Origin: Caulobacter segnis
GTDB taxonomy: Bacteria; Pseudomonadota; Alphaproteobacteria; Caulobacterales; Caulobacteraceae
Direction of reading: 5' to 3'
Length of the DNA: 64,000 nt
Assembly (NCBI RefSeq): GCF_003243465.1
Contig: NZ_QFQZ01000006.1
Span: 1 to 64,000, forward strand
The position numbers and the translations under genes were made by a program. The notes under the pieces are model-generated. The model did not search any database. It saw nothing but the letters and a program-made list of their open reading frames with translations, and had not been told where the DNA came from. The first letter of the stretch is position 1. Each line of letters opens with the position of its first letter. Below, one piece after another: positions 13,901-22,116 of this stretch.

Positions 13901-14377
13901 ATGAGCACGCTTCGCTATTTCCTGACCGCGTTCACCGACGAGACCTATCCGGCCGAGGCGCCGACGCTGGCGGCCTGGGCGAAATGGCTGGCCGACCCGA
14001 TGCTGATCGCGCCGGGCTACGGGCGCGACGCGCCCGCCGAGGACGGCGAAGAGTTCGACGGCAGTGTCGACGCGGAGGTCTACCGCGCCGACCACATCGT
14101 TGGCCAAGACCATCCGGTCTGTCCCGTGACCTGGGTTTGGGTCGTTGTTGATGGCGATTGGGAGTCGGGCAGCGATAGCATCGCCGCGACGCTCGACTGT
14201 CTCGACGACGGCGACGAGGTCACGCTGGCCTTCTATCGCCAGATTGACCGCCGCTATCGGTTCAGCGTCGTCGACGGCGTTCCGCAGCTGGTCGACACCG
14301 ACCCTGACACCGCGCCGACCGAGGCCGACTTCGACAGTGAGCCTGATCAACCCTCGCTCTTTATCGGAGGCGCGTGA
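13901..14377 (+). CDS. Hypothetical acidic phage protein
   Basis: This 158-residue acidic protein starts two bases after the previous stop (TGACCATG). It begins MSTLRYFLTAFTDETYPAEAP and has a beta-rich centre (PVTWVWVVVDGDWESG) and a strongly acidic C-terminus. No family is recognised. Acidic phage proteins at this position can be DNA mimics, but nothing here proves that. Confidence 0.6.
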   Translation: MSTLRYFLTAFTDETYPAEAPTLAAWAKWLADPMLIAPGYGRDAPAEDGEEFDGSVDAEVYRADHIVGQDHPVCPVTWVWVVVDGDWESGSDSIAATLDCLDDGDEVTLAFYRQIDRRYRFSVVDGVPQLVDTDPDTAPTEADFDSEPDQPSLFIGGA

Positions 14378-14670
14378 TCATGCCCCGCGCCGTCGCTCAC
14401 CCCAAGGCGGCCGTCGGCCACGATGGCGGGGCCTTCTCTTCCTGGCTCCGAGGGATTGGCGAGGCTCTCCGCCACCCTTGGCGCTTCATGACCGTGGACC
14501 TCACCAAGCCAGCATCGGCGCCTAAGCCTGTAGAGCCTTTCGAACGGCTCCGCGCCGCAGCCGGGTCGAGCGATCCCGGCTGCGTTGAGGCGCGAAAGCT
14601 GCTCCGGGTCGCCACCCTTCGCGGCCTTGCCGCAGCGACCGGCAAGCCCATGCCGAAGCTACGGCCCTAG
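14374..14670 (+). CDS. Hypothetical phage protein
   Basis: A GTG at 14374 overlaps the upstream stop; an ATG two codons later is the alternative. The 98-residue product has GGAFSSWLRGIGEALRHPWRF near the front and a helical C-terminus rich in Ala/Arg. Family unknown. Confidence 0.5.
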   Translation: MIMPRAVAHPKAAVGHDGGAFSSWLRGIGEALRHPWRFMTVDLTKPASAPKPVEPFERLRAAAGSSDPGCVEARKLLRVATLRGLAAATGKPMPKLRP

Positions 14671-14672
14671 CC

Positions 14673-15338
14673 ATGGCCGGGGGCGTCCAATTCCAGCGCG
14701 TCAACCAGCACTGTGACCGCCGGGGCGGGGTGTTTCCCTTCCTGGTGATCCGGTGCTCGACGTGTCCAGCGACGGCGAAGACTGCCGAGGACCCCGAGAG
14801 GCCGATCGGTCTCACCCGCGCGTCCCGCGCCTTCGTCGGCATGGGCTGGCGCGTCGCCGCAAAGCGCGCCGCGGATCAATGCCCCCACTGTGTGGCGGGC
14901 CTCTCGAAATCACCGAAGCGACCGGCCGCGCCCGTCGCCAAGCCGAAAGAGCCAGCAATGGTCCAGACAACCGTTCCGCCAAAGGCGCCGGCCGCCGTGC
15001 CGCCGCGCCAGCCCTCGCTCGCCGACATCCGCAAGATCCGCCAAGCCCTCGACGAGGCCTATGACGATGAGGCGGGCTGCTATCGCGGCAACGCCTCCGA
15101 TCGGTCCCTATCCGAGCGCCTGGACGTTCCGCGGGCCTGGGTGAGCAACGAGCGTGAGCACGCCTACGGCCCGGAGCGCTGCGAACAGGACCGCGAAGAC
15201 CTCGCCAAGGTCGAAGGGATCAAACAGCGGGCCGCCGACCTCGAAGCCCAGGCCATGGAAGTCGCCCAAGCGGCCGAGACCCTCCGCCGTGACGCTGAGG
15301 CCATGCGCGCCCGTCTTGCCGCGCGAGGTGTCCAATGA
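14673..15338 (+). CDS. Phage protein with zinc-finger-like N-terminus and coiled coil
   Basis: The 221-residue protein carries CSTCPATAK (about residues 28-36) and CPHC (about 70-73), a possible split zinc ribbon, then a Pro/Ala linker and a helical C-terminal region with WVSNEREHAYGPERCEQDRED and a regular heptad run (KQRAADLEAQAMEVAQAAETL). Likely DNA- or protein-binding; the family is not identified. It overlaps the next ATG by four bases. Confidence 0.6.
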   Translation: MAGGVQFQRVNQHCDRRGGVFPFLVIRCSTCPATAKTAEDPERPIGLTRASRAFVGMGWRVAAKRAADQCPHCVAGLSKSPKRPAAPVAKPKEPAMVQTTVPPKAPAAVPPRQPSLADIRKIRQALDEAYDDEAGCYRGNASDRSLSERLDVPRAWVSNEREHAYGPERCEQDREDLAKVEGIKQRAADLEAQAMEVAQAAETLRRDAEAMRARLAARGVQ

Positions 15339-15766
15339 TCCACGACGGCTACACCGCGCGCCGCACCGCAGCCGATAGCCGGCCGGCTCGCCCCTTCATC
15401 CGTCCGAACGACGGCCCCGGCGACCTGACCATCCGCGCCCGCCTAGCGGACGAGGCGAGGGCCCGCGTCGAGCGCAAGCGCTACTCGATCGACAAGCCGC
15501 AAACCGCGGCCGAACGGGCCCGCGAAGTCCGCGAGGAGCACAAGCGCGAGATCCTCGCCTTCGTCGCCAAGTCCGAATTCGGCGCCGACCAGCGCAACAT
15601 GTCTGAACTGCTCGGCTTCCAATACTCACTCGTCCGGACCTTGGTCGACGAGCTGGAGTGCGCGGGCCTGGTCGAGACGGCGATCTCCGGCCGGGTCGGC
15701 CGTGGGCAGAGCATCACCGTCACCGCGACTGACGCCGGGCTTGATGCTGCGGAGGCGGCATCTTGA
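15335..15766 (+). CDS. Winged-helix DNA-binding phage protein
   Basis: In this 143-residue protein the C-terminal half reads as a winged helix: REILAFVAKSEFGADQRNMSELLGFQYSLVRTLVDELECAGLVE then a beta wing with GQSITVTATDAG. The N-terminal half is basic and probably disordered. It is translationally coupled to the helicase gene by a TTGA overlap, so it may be its DNA-binding partner or a regulator. Confidence 0.6.
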   Translation: MIHDGYTARRTAADSRPARPFIRPNDGPGDLTIRARLADEARARVERKRYSIDKPQTAAERAREVREEHKREILAFVAKSEFGADQRNMSELLGFQYSLVRTLVDELECAGLVETAISGRVGRGQSITVTATDAGLDAAEAAS

Positions 15767-17172
15767 CCGACCTTTCGGCCTACCACGCCCTGATCGCCCG
15801 CAAGCGCGTCAGCTTCGAGCCGCGCGGCCTTGCGCGCGTTCCGGCACTGAACACAGCGCTTAAGCCGCACCAGGCGCACGTCGTCGACTTCGCGCTCCGT
15901 ATGGGCTCGGCCGCGCACTTCTTGGACACCGGCCTAGGCAAGACCTTCTCCGCCCTGGACTGGGGCCGGGTTATCGTCGAGCACACGAACCGGCCCGTGC
16001 TGATGCTCGCGCCATTGGCCGTTGGCCGTCAGCACCAGGGCGAGGCAGAGCGCTTCGGCATCGACGCCATAGCCATCAGAGAGCCGGAAGAGGTTCGCGG
16101 CGCCCGGGTCTATGTGACGAACTACGAGCGGCTCGCCAAGTTCGATCCCTCAGCCTTCGCAGGCGTGATCCTGGATGAGAGCTCGATCCTAAAGAGCTTC
16201 ACCGGCGCGACGACCCGGGCCCTGACCGAGGCTTTCAGGTCGACGTCCTATCGCCTGGCCTGCACCGCAACGCCGGCGCCGAACGATCACATGGAACTGG
16301 GCCAACACTCAGCCTTCCTCGGCATCATGCCGGGCCCGGAGATGCTCTCGCGCTGGTTCATCGCCGACCAGACCAACATGGGCCGCTATCGGCTCAAGAA
16401 CCCCGCCGTGCGGCCATTCTGGGATTGGGTCGCCTCGTGGGCGCGCTGCGTCTCTAAGCCCTCCGATCTGGGCTACAGCGACGAGGGCTACATCCTGCCG
16501 GAGCTGAACCTGCTCCGGCATCTGGTCCGCGCCGACACCACGACCGATGCAGGATCCGAGCGCGACGGCCAAGGCCGGCTATTCCGCATCCCTGACACCT
16601 CTGCGACCTCAATCCACAAGGAAAAGCGCCTGACAATTGGCGATCGGGCGGACCTGATCGCGGCTAAGGTGGCGGCCGAGCCTGGCGAGCCGTGGGTCAT
16701 CTGGTGCGACACCGACTACGAGGCGGACGCCCTGACGGCGCGCATCAGCGACGCGCTCGAGGTCCGCGGCTCCATGTCGGCCGACGAGAAAGAGGACCGA
16801 CTGCAGGCGTTCAGCACTGGCGCGGCTCGCGTGATAATCACCAAGCCTTCCGTCGCTGGCTACGGCCTTAATTGGCAGCATTGCGCCCGGGTGGGGTTTG
16901 TCGGTCTCAGCTTCTCTTACGAGAGCTTTTATCAGGCCGTCCGGCGCTGCTGGCGTTTCGGCCAATCCAGGGCCGTAGACGTCCATGTCGCCTGTGCCGA
17001 CACCGAGGAGGCGATCTGGAACGTCGTGAGCCGCAAGGCCGGCGACCACGACGCGATGAAGCGGGAGATGACGGGCGCGATGCGCCGCGCCGCCCGCGTC
17101 CACAAGACCCTGGAGGACTATGACCCGGCAGTGCCGGCAATCCTCCCAACCTTCTTGAAAGAGGCCGCCTGA
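15763..17172 (+). CDS. SNF2/DEAD-like helicase-family ATPase
   Basis: A TTG start overlaps the upstream stop. The 469-residue protein has the SF2/SNF2 motifs: LKPHQAHVVDFAL (Q-like), Walker A DTGLGKT (55-61), motif II LDES, motif III TATPAPND, and in the second lobe ITKPSVAGYGLNW and motif VI QAVRRCWRFGQ with its arginine fingers. This is the compact phage SNF2 type often followed by a methyltransferase, as here. It would act as a double-stranded-DNA translocase in phage replication or recombination. Confidence 0.88.
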   Translation: MTDLSAYHALIARKRVSFEPRGLARVPALNTALKPHQAHVVDFALRMGSAAHFLDTGLGKTFSALDWGRVIVEHTNRPVLMLAPLAVGRQHQGEAERFGIDAIAIREPEEVRGARVYVTNYERLAKFDPSAFAGVILDESSILKSFTGATTRALTEAFRSTSYRLACTATPAPNDHMELGQHSAFLGIMPGPEMLSRWFIADQTNMGRYRLKNPAVRPFWDWVASWARCVSKPSDLGYSDEGYILPELNLLRHLVRADTTTDAGSERDGQGRLFRIPDTSATSIHKEKRLTIGDRADLIAAKVAAEPGEPWVIWCDTDYEADALTARISDALEVRGSMSADEKEDRLQAFSTGAARVIITKPSVAGYGLNWQHCARVGFVGLSFSYESFYQAVRRCWRFGQSRAVDVHVACADTEEAIWNVVSRKAGDHDAMKREMTGAMRRAARVHKTLEDYDPAVPAILPTFLKEAA

Positions 17173-18110
17173 TGGTCAACGTCTTCGACCAGCACGTCAC
17201 CGAGCGCTTCGGCGCCTACCACGTCGACGCCGTCGAGTTCGTGGCGAACATGCCATCGAACAGCATCGACTTTTCCGTCTACAGCCCGCCGTTCAGTTCG
17301 CTATACATCTACTCCGAGAGCGCGCGTGACATGGGCAATGTGTCAGGCGACGAGGAGTTTCGCGAGACCTACGAGCACCTATTGCGCGAGCTCTGGCGCG
17401 TGACCAAGCCCGGCCGTCTCACCTGCATCCACGTCAAGGACCTGGTCTACTATTCCAACGCCTCCGAGGACGGCTCGCGCGGTCTTCGCGACTTCTCCGG
17501 CGACTGCATCGCCGCCCACGAGGCGGCCGGAGCAGAAGCTGCGCGCATCGCCAACGTCGTTGGCGGCTGGGCCTATCACCGCCGTGTGACGGTCGACCGC
17601 TGCCCGGTACGGGAGATGCAGAAGACCAAGGCCGACCGCCTTCTCTACAAGCACTTCCGCGAGGACGCGGCGCGGACCGGCGGCGGCTTGCCCGAATACA
17701 TGATCTGGTTCCGAAAGTGGGCGCCGGGCATGGAGGACGTGGACCCCGTCGTCCACCGGCCCGAGGAGTTCCCGCTCGACACCTGGCAGGAATGGGCCCA
17801 GCCGATCTGGCGCGGCCTGACCGAAACGGACGTGCTCAACGTCAAGGTCGCGCGCGATGACGGGGCGGAGAAACACCTCTGCCCGATGCCACTGAACCTG
17901 ACAGAGCGTGCCATCAGACAATACACCAACCCCGGCGATACCGTGTTCTCGCCCTTTATGGGCATCGGGTCCGAGGGGTATGTCGCCCTTCGCGCCGGTC
18001 GGCGCTTCGTTGGGACCGAGCTGAAGGACAGCTACTTCCGGACAGCGGTGAAGAACCTTCGCGAAATGGAGGTCGAGAGCAGCGCGCCGAGTCTACTGGG
18101 GGCGGCGTGA
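17172..18110 (+). CDS. N4/N6 amino-DNA methyltransferase
   Basis: The 312-residue protein has the amino-methyltransferase catalytic motif SPPF (38-41) in an early position and the SAM-binding FSPFMGIGSEG followed by GRRFVGTELKDSYF near the C-terminus, i.e. the beta-class order. SPP[YF] is commonest in N4-cytosine enzymes but is also seen in N6-adenine enzymes, so the target base is unsure. The ATG overlaps the helicase stop (TGATG). With the C5 enzyme it gives the phage two different DNA-modification activities, probably against host restriction. Confidence 0.85.
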   Translation: MVNVFDQHVTERFGAYHVDAVEFVANMPSNSIDFSVYSPPFSSLYIYSESARDMGNVSGDEEFRETYEHLLRELWRVTKPGRLTCIHVKDLVYYSNASEDGSRGLRDFSGDCIAAHEAAGAEAARIANVVGGWAYHRRVTVDRCPVREMQKTKADRLLYKHFREDAARTGGGLPEYMIWFRKWAPGMEDVDPVVHRPEEFPLDTWQEWAQPIWRGLTETDVLNVKVARDDGAEKHLCPMPLNLTERAIRQYTNPGDTVFSPFMGIGSEGYVALRAGRRFVGTELKDSYFRTAVKNLREMEVESSAPSLLGAA

Positions 18111-18823
18111 CCAAGAGCGCCAAGCCCGATACCTGGATGCCACTTGTCATCGGCGACTACCGTAAGGACACCGGCCGCCTGACGACGGAACAGCACGGCG
18201 CTTACCTGCTGCTGATCATGGACTATTGGATTAGCGGACCGCCGGCCGATGATGATGAAGACCTAATGGCGATCACCGGCCTCGACGCCAAGTCGTGGAA
18301 AAAGCAGCGGCCGAAGCTACTGCGCTACTTCCGCGTTGAGGACGGCGTATGGCGGCACAAGCGTATTGACGAAGAGCTAGAGCGCTGGGCGCGGAAGAAG
18401 GAAGTCTACGCCTCGCGCGCCGCCGCCGGTGGTCGCGCCAAGGCTGCTAAAAGCACACCGCAAGCACATGGCAAGAAGCCATCTAAGCACGAAAATAGCG
18501 CGGAAAACGCCTGCTTAAGTCCTGCACCGCAACCCGCATCCACTGAGGAAGAAGACCCTTCGGGATCTTCTTCCCTCAGTGGCGGCGCTGCCGTCCGCTC
18601 GTCCGTTCCGGCCGACGTCCGCGCCGCCTTTGCCAAGGCCCTGACGCCGGAATGGGAGCTTTCCTACATCGCCCCAGGCGGATGGATTGCGGAGACCCGG
18701 ACCATCGTCCCGGTCCACGAAATGGCGGCTGGGATCATCCGGCGTGATGGCCGGCGGGCTATGGCCGCGCTGGAGGAAGCGGGAACGCCCGTCCTAGTCG
18801 ATGCGAAGGCGAGGGCGGCATGA
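18107..18823 (+). CDS. DUF1376-type phage replication protein
   Basis: A GTG start overlaps the methyltransferase stop. The 238-residue protein opens with WMPLVIGDYRKDTGRLTTEQHGAYLLLIMDYW, the signature of DUF1376 (YdaU-like) proteins that occupy the replication-initiation slot of many prophages, followed by LERWARKKEVYASRAAAGGRAK. The centre is low-complexity. It is the only visible candidate for a replication initiator in this prophage. Confidence 0.8.
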   Translation: MTKSAKPDTWMPLVIGDYRKDTGRLTTEQHGAYLLLIMDYWISGPPADDDEDLMAITGLDAKSWKKQRPKLLRYFRVEDGVWRHKRIDEELERWARKKEVYASRAAAGGRAKAAKSTPQAHGKKPSKHENSAENACLSPAPQPASTEEEDPSGSSSLSGGAAVRSSVPADVRAAFAKALTPEWELSYIAPGGWIAETRTIVPVHEMAAGIIRRDGRRAMAALEEAGTPVLVDAKARAA

Positions 18824-19122
18824 GCGCCGACCGCATTCGCGTGCTGTCCTACGACGCCGCCGGGATCGCCCAGCGCATGGCCTTCAGCCTGCTCGGCGCC
18901 GTCTGCCCGACCCTACCGACCGACGTCCGACTTAGGTGCATGTCGGACGTATTCTTCCTCTGGCCGGCGCTCGCTGAGCGCATGGGGGAGCTCGAAGGGC
19001 TGGCCCCGCGAAGCGCGACCGGCGGCTACGAAAACCGAGAACGCCTTAACGAGCGCCTGGCGGCATTCCGAGCCCGCCAGCTTTCCGAAACGACCCTTCC
19101 GACCGCGGAGTCCGACCAATGA
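18820..19122 (+). CDS. Hypothetical phage protein
   Basis: The 100-residue helical protein (RIRVLSYDAAGIAQRMAFSLL, then DVFFLWPALAERMGELEG) is coupled to both neighbours by ATGA overlaps. No family is recognised. Confidence 0.55.
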   Translation: MSADRIRVLSYDAAGIAQRMAFSLLGAVCPTLPTDVRLRCMSDVFFLWPALAERMGELEGLAPRSATGGYENRERLNERLAAFRARQLSETTLPTAESDQ

Positions 19123-19691
19123 CCATCACCGATCCCGCTCGCTGGTTCGCCGCCCGCTGCGCCTCTGGCCGGGAGACCAAGATCATCGAGGCCATCGAGC
19201 AGCTCGCCAAACGGGATGGCTTGAGCATTGAGCCCTACATGCCGACCGTGACCCGCTGGCGCCGAGTCCGCCATCACCGGAAAAACGTGGTCCGTGAGAA
19301 GTTCGAACGCGCCCTGTTCCCGGGGATCATCTTCCTGAAGTGCATTTCCTCGCCCAGCGCGGTCGAGGAGGTCGAGGGCGTCAAGCTCTACACCCGCCGC
19401 GACGGCAAGGGCGACAACGTCCCCGCCATCATGCCTTCGAGGGATATCGAGGCCATCCGCTGGATGCACATCAACGGCGAGTTCGACGAAACGCGGCCGA
19501 AGGAGCCGGACTACGTCCCCGCCGTCGGCGACAAGGCCTTTGTCGAGAACGGCGACGTCGTCAGCCGCGTCGGCGAAATCCTGAAGATCCAGGCCAAGCA
19601 TGGGACGGCGACGCTCCTCATCGGAAAAATGAAGGTCAAGGCCGGCCTGAAGACGCTTCGCCCTGCGCCGAAGGCGGAGGAGGCGGCGTGA
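19119..19691 (+). CDS. NusG/RfaH-like transcription elongation factor
   Basis: The 190-residue protein starts WFAARCASGRETKIIEAIEQL and continues with YMPTVTRWRRVRHHRKNVV and ALFPGIIFLKC, the NGN domain pattern of NusG (WY/F-x-x-x-x-x-G-x-E, central basic arm, F-P-G-Y/I-[IV]-F). A C-terminal KOW-like part (VGDKAFVENGDVVSRVGEILKIQ) follows. Such factors bind RNA polymerase and change pausing or termination. Placed as one of the last middle genes before a structured gap and the late operon, it is a good candidate for a late-gene antiterminator. Confidence 0.75.
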   Translation: MTITDPARWFAARCASGRETKIIEAIEQLAKRDGLSIEPYMPTVTRWRRVRHHRKNVVREKFERALFPGIIFLKCISSPSAVEEVEGVKLYTRRDGKGDNVPAIMPSRDIEAIRWMHINGEFDETRPKEPDYVPAVGDKAFVENGDVVSRVGEILKIQAKHGTATLLIGKMKVKAGLKTLRPAPKAEEAA

Positions 19692-19975
19692 AGCCCGAGG
19701 AACTGGTCGCGCTCTGCGACGACGCGATAGCCCGACACGCGGCTGGAGAAATAATCAGCGATCAACCGAAAATCATGCTGACCATGCCCTATGATCGCCG
19801 TCGCCCACCACGCAGCAACCGGGTGCGCCTCGCCGGCCGCTCTAGCCCGCTTGGGTGCTTCATGTCGGTAAACACCCGCTATGATCCGCCGATCATGATC
19901 ACCTGTTTTGACGCAAGGGCCGTGAAGTCCTGGGTTGAGCGAGGGCTGTCGCAAATGGCGCATGGGGCTAGCTGA
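19688..19975 (+). CDS. Hypothetical phage protein
   Basis: A GTG overlapping the upstream stop (GTGA) opens a 95-residue frame beginning MKPEELVALCDDAIARHAAGE with a central basic stretch (YDRRRPPRSNRVRLAGR) and FDARAVKSWVERGL near the end. The coupled start supports it. Family unknown. Confidence 0.55.
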   Translation: MKPEELVALCDDAIARHAAGEIISDQPKIMLTMPYDRRRPPRSNRVRLAGRSSPLGCFMSVNTRYDPPIMITCFDARAVKSWVERGLSQMAHGAS

Positions 19976-20428
19976 GCCACATATTGCGTCCAGCCGCGAA
20001 CCAGGGCACAGATACGGTGTTCTCCGGTCCCCATGTGACCGCCTTCGACACCCTCGGGAGCTACAGAGTATTCTGGTGCTCGAGGGCGCGAGATCAAACC
20101 GGCCCGAGCGCCGGTGCTACCGCTTAAGAAAATCACCCAATAGCCGCCAGTCGCGTGCTGCTGGCCCAGCCCGCCCGCTTCCTCGCGCGGCGGGCTGCTC
20201 ACCTTTCCCGCCCCTCTCATTCCCTCGGCATGAGAAGCCCCCTCCAAGCAGAGCAGGGAGGGGCGGGGGAGCCAGCTTCGCGCCGCCGTCACACCCTACA
20301 GCAGGTCCTCGATAGAGGCGGGCCTGGCGCGAACCCCCTTCACCCGATCCGCCCATGTGATGCGGTACGCCAAAGGCTGGCGCGGATTGGACGATAGAGG
20401 CCCTGGCCTCAAGCCGCCGGAGGGACAC
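19976..20428. other. Structured non-coding gap before the late operon
   Basis: No gene is evident over about 450 bp. It contains a hairpin CAGCCCGCC (20167-20175) with GGCGGGCTG (20189-20197), and a longer-range pair CCCGCCCCTC (20207-20216) with GAGGGGCGGG (20258-20267). It is the expected place for the late promoter, an antitermination site, and possibly the packaging site (cos or pac), which normally lies beside the small terminase gene. None of these can be assigned exactly. Confidence 0.5.
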
Positions 20429-20851
20429 ATGCCCGTCCTTTCCAATTCCCGTCACGAGCGCTTCGCTCAAGAGCTCGCCAAGGGGGAAACCGCAGACTCG
20501 GCCTATGTTGCAGCCGGTTACAAGGAGAACCGCGGCAACGCGGCTCGCCTGAAAGCAAATGAAAGCGTCGTCGCTCGGGTCAACGAGATCCAGGGGAAGG
20601 CGGCCACCCGCGCCGAAATCACGGTCGCCGGCATCACCGATCGCCTGCTTGCCATCGCCGAGGTGGCTGAGAAGTCGACCGAGGCCCCCATGCTGCAGGC
20701 CGCCCGCGCGGCGCTGATGGATGCAGCGAAGCTCAACGGCCTGGTGGTCGACAAGACCAAGCATGAAGGCCTCGGCCCCGTGACTGTCACCTACGTGACC
20801 AAGGGGGGCGAGGCCGCCGCGCCGAGCGACGAGGACTACGAGACCGACTGA
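20429..20851 (+). CDS. terS: Terminase small subunit
   Basis: Start at the ATG at 20429, three bases after CGGAGGGA. The 140-residue protein begins LSNSRHERFAQELAKGETADSAYVAAGYKENRGNAARLKANE, a helix-turn-helix typical of Terminase_2-type small subunits, followed by a helical oligomerisation segment. It recognises the packaging site and delivers DNA to the large subunit, whose ATG overlaps the stop by one base. Confidence 0.88.
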   Translation: MPVLSNSRHERFAQELAKGETADSAYVAAGYKENRGNAARLKANESVVARVNEIQGKAATRAEITVAGITDRLLAIAEVAEKSTEAPMLQAARAALMDAAKLNGLVVDKTKHEGLGPVTVTYVTKGGEAAAPSDEDYETD

Positions 20852-22107
20852 TGCGGTATGAGCCGATCCCGGCTTTCCGGTTTCTGACCGAGAAGCCGCT
20901 GGGCTCCTACCGTTTCCGGGCCGCGTTCGGTGGCCGGGGCTCGGCGAAGTCTTGGGAGTTCGTCAACGCTGCGATCTTCTGTGCGGTGACGACGCCTGGC
21001 CTGCGCGTGGTGTTCCTCCGCCAGATCATGGCGAACCTCAAGGAGTCGTCGTTGGAGCTGGTGAGGAGCCGGCTCAAGTTCTACGGCCTGCTTGATGTTC
21101 CCGGCGCCTACTTCCGCGAGGTTGACGGCACCTTCGTTGGCCGAGACGGCCAGAAGATCATGTTCATCGGTCTCTGGAAGGGCGGGAAGCCCGAAGGGAT
21201 CAAGTCGCTGGAAGGCGCAGGCCTCACCATTCTGGAGGAGGCGCAAGAGGCAACCCAGGACTCGCTCGACGTCCTCATCCCGACTGTCCTTCGGACGGAC
21301 ATTTCCGAACTTTGGGCCATCTGGAACCCGTCACTCGCGACGGACGCAATCGACGTCTTCTTCCGCGGTCCGGTCAAGCCCCGCAAGGCGATCGTCCGCA
21401 AGATCAACTATGACCAAAACCCGCACTTCCCCGAAGCACTCCGCGAACAGATGGAGCTCGACTTCAGGAAGAACCGGCTTCGGGCGCTGTGGATCTGGCT
21501 CGGCGCCTATCGGCCCTCGATCGAGGGGGGCATCTTCAACCGAGAGGGTTTGGACGCTGCCTGGCTGGCTGGGCGCCACGTAGAGGATGGCTGGGGGCGG
21601 GTCGTCGTCGGTGTAGACCCGTCTGGTGGTGGCGACGATGTCGGTATCGTCGTCGCCGCAGAGTACGCCGACGGAGCGATTGTCCTCGAGGACGCGACCT
21701 GTCCGGCTAAGAGCCCCCACGCCTGGGCGATCCAGGTGGCGAAAGCCGTGGACCGTTGGGGCGCTGACTGCGTGGTGGCCGAGAAGAACTTCGGCGGCGA
21801 TATGGTCGAGAGCACCTTGCGCGTCGGCGGCGTCAACACCCGCGTCAAGATGGTCTCGGCCAGCCGTGGCAAGCACGTCCGGGCTGAGCCGGTCGCGGGC
21901 CTCTACGACCAAGGCCGCATCTTCCACCGTGAGCAATTCCCGCTGATGGAGGCAGAGCTGCTTGCGACCACGCCAGCGGGCTACCAGGGCGGCCAGTCGC
22001 CGAACCGAATGGATGCCCTCGTGTGGGCGGTAACTGAGCTGAACGTCCAGGAGCAAAGCCGGGTGGCGATGTTCCTGAGCCGAAAGAACCGAAACTCGGC
22101 GGGCTAG
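20851..22107 (+). CDS. terL: Terminase large subunit
   Basis: This 418-residue packaging motor has a Walker A GGRGSAKS (27-34), Walker B LTILEEA (125-131) in the ATPase domain, and an RNase-H-like nuclease domain with acidic residues in GVDPSGGGDD (Asp256), VVAEKNFGGD (Glu311) and SPNRMDALVWA (Asp388). It pumps and cuts phage DNA at the portal. Length and motifs look complete. Confidence 0.93.
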   Translation: MRYEPIPAFRFLTEKPLGSYRFRAAFGGRGSAKSWEFVNAAIFCAVTTPGLRVVFLRQIMANLKESSLELVRSRLKFYGLLDVPGAYFREVDGTFVGRDGQKIMFIGLWKGGKPEGIKSLEGAGLTILEEAQEATQDSLDVLIPTVLRTDISELWAIWNPSLATDAIDVFFRGPVKPRKAIVRKINYDQNPHFPEALREQMELDFRKNRLRALWIWLGAYRPSIEGGIFNREGLDAAWLAGRHVEDGWGRVVVGVDPSGGGDDVGIVVAAEYADGAIVLEDATCPAKSPHAWAIQVAKAVDRWGADCVVAEKNFGGDMVESTLRVGGVNTRVKMVSASRGKHVRAEPVAGLYDQGRIFHREQFPLMEAELLATTPAGYQGGQSPNRMDALVWAVTELNVQEQSRVAMFLSRKNRNSAG

Positions 22108-22116
22108 GAGGTCGAC

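Noticed and set aside
20167..20267. Possible tRNA or small RNA in the gap before terS
   Set aside because: The stems do not form a cloverleaf and no T-loop GTTCGA consensus is present; kept only as structured DNA.
20357..20428. Upstream extension of the small terminase frame (YAKGWRGLDDRGPG)
   Set aside because: A strong CGGAGGGA site lies just before the ATG at 20429; the upstream part is more likely packaging-site DNA.
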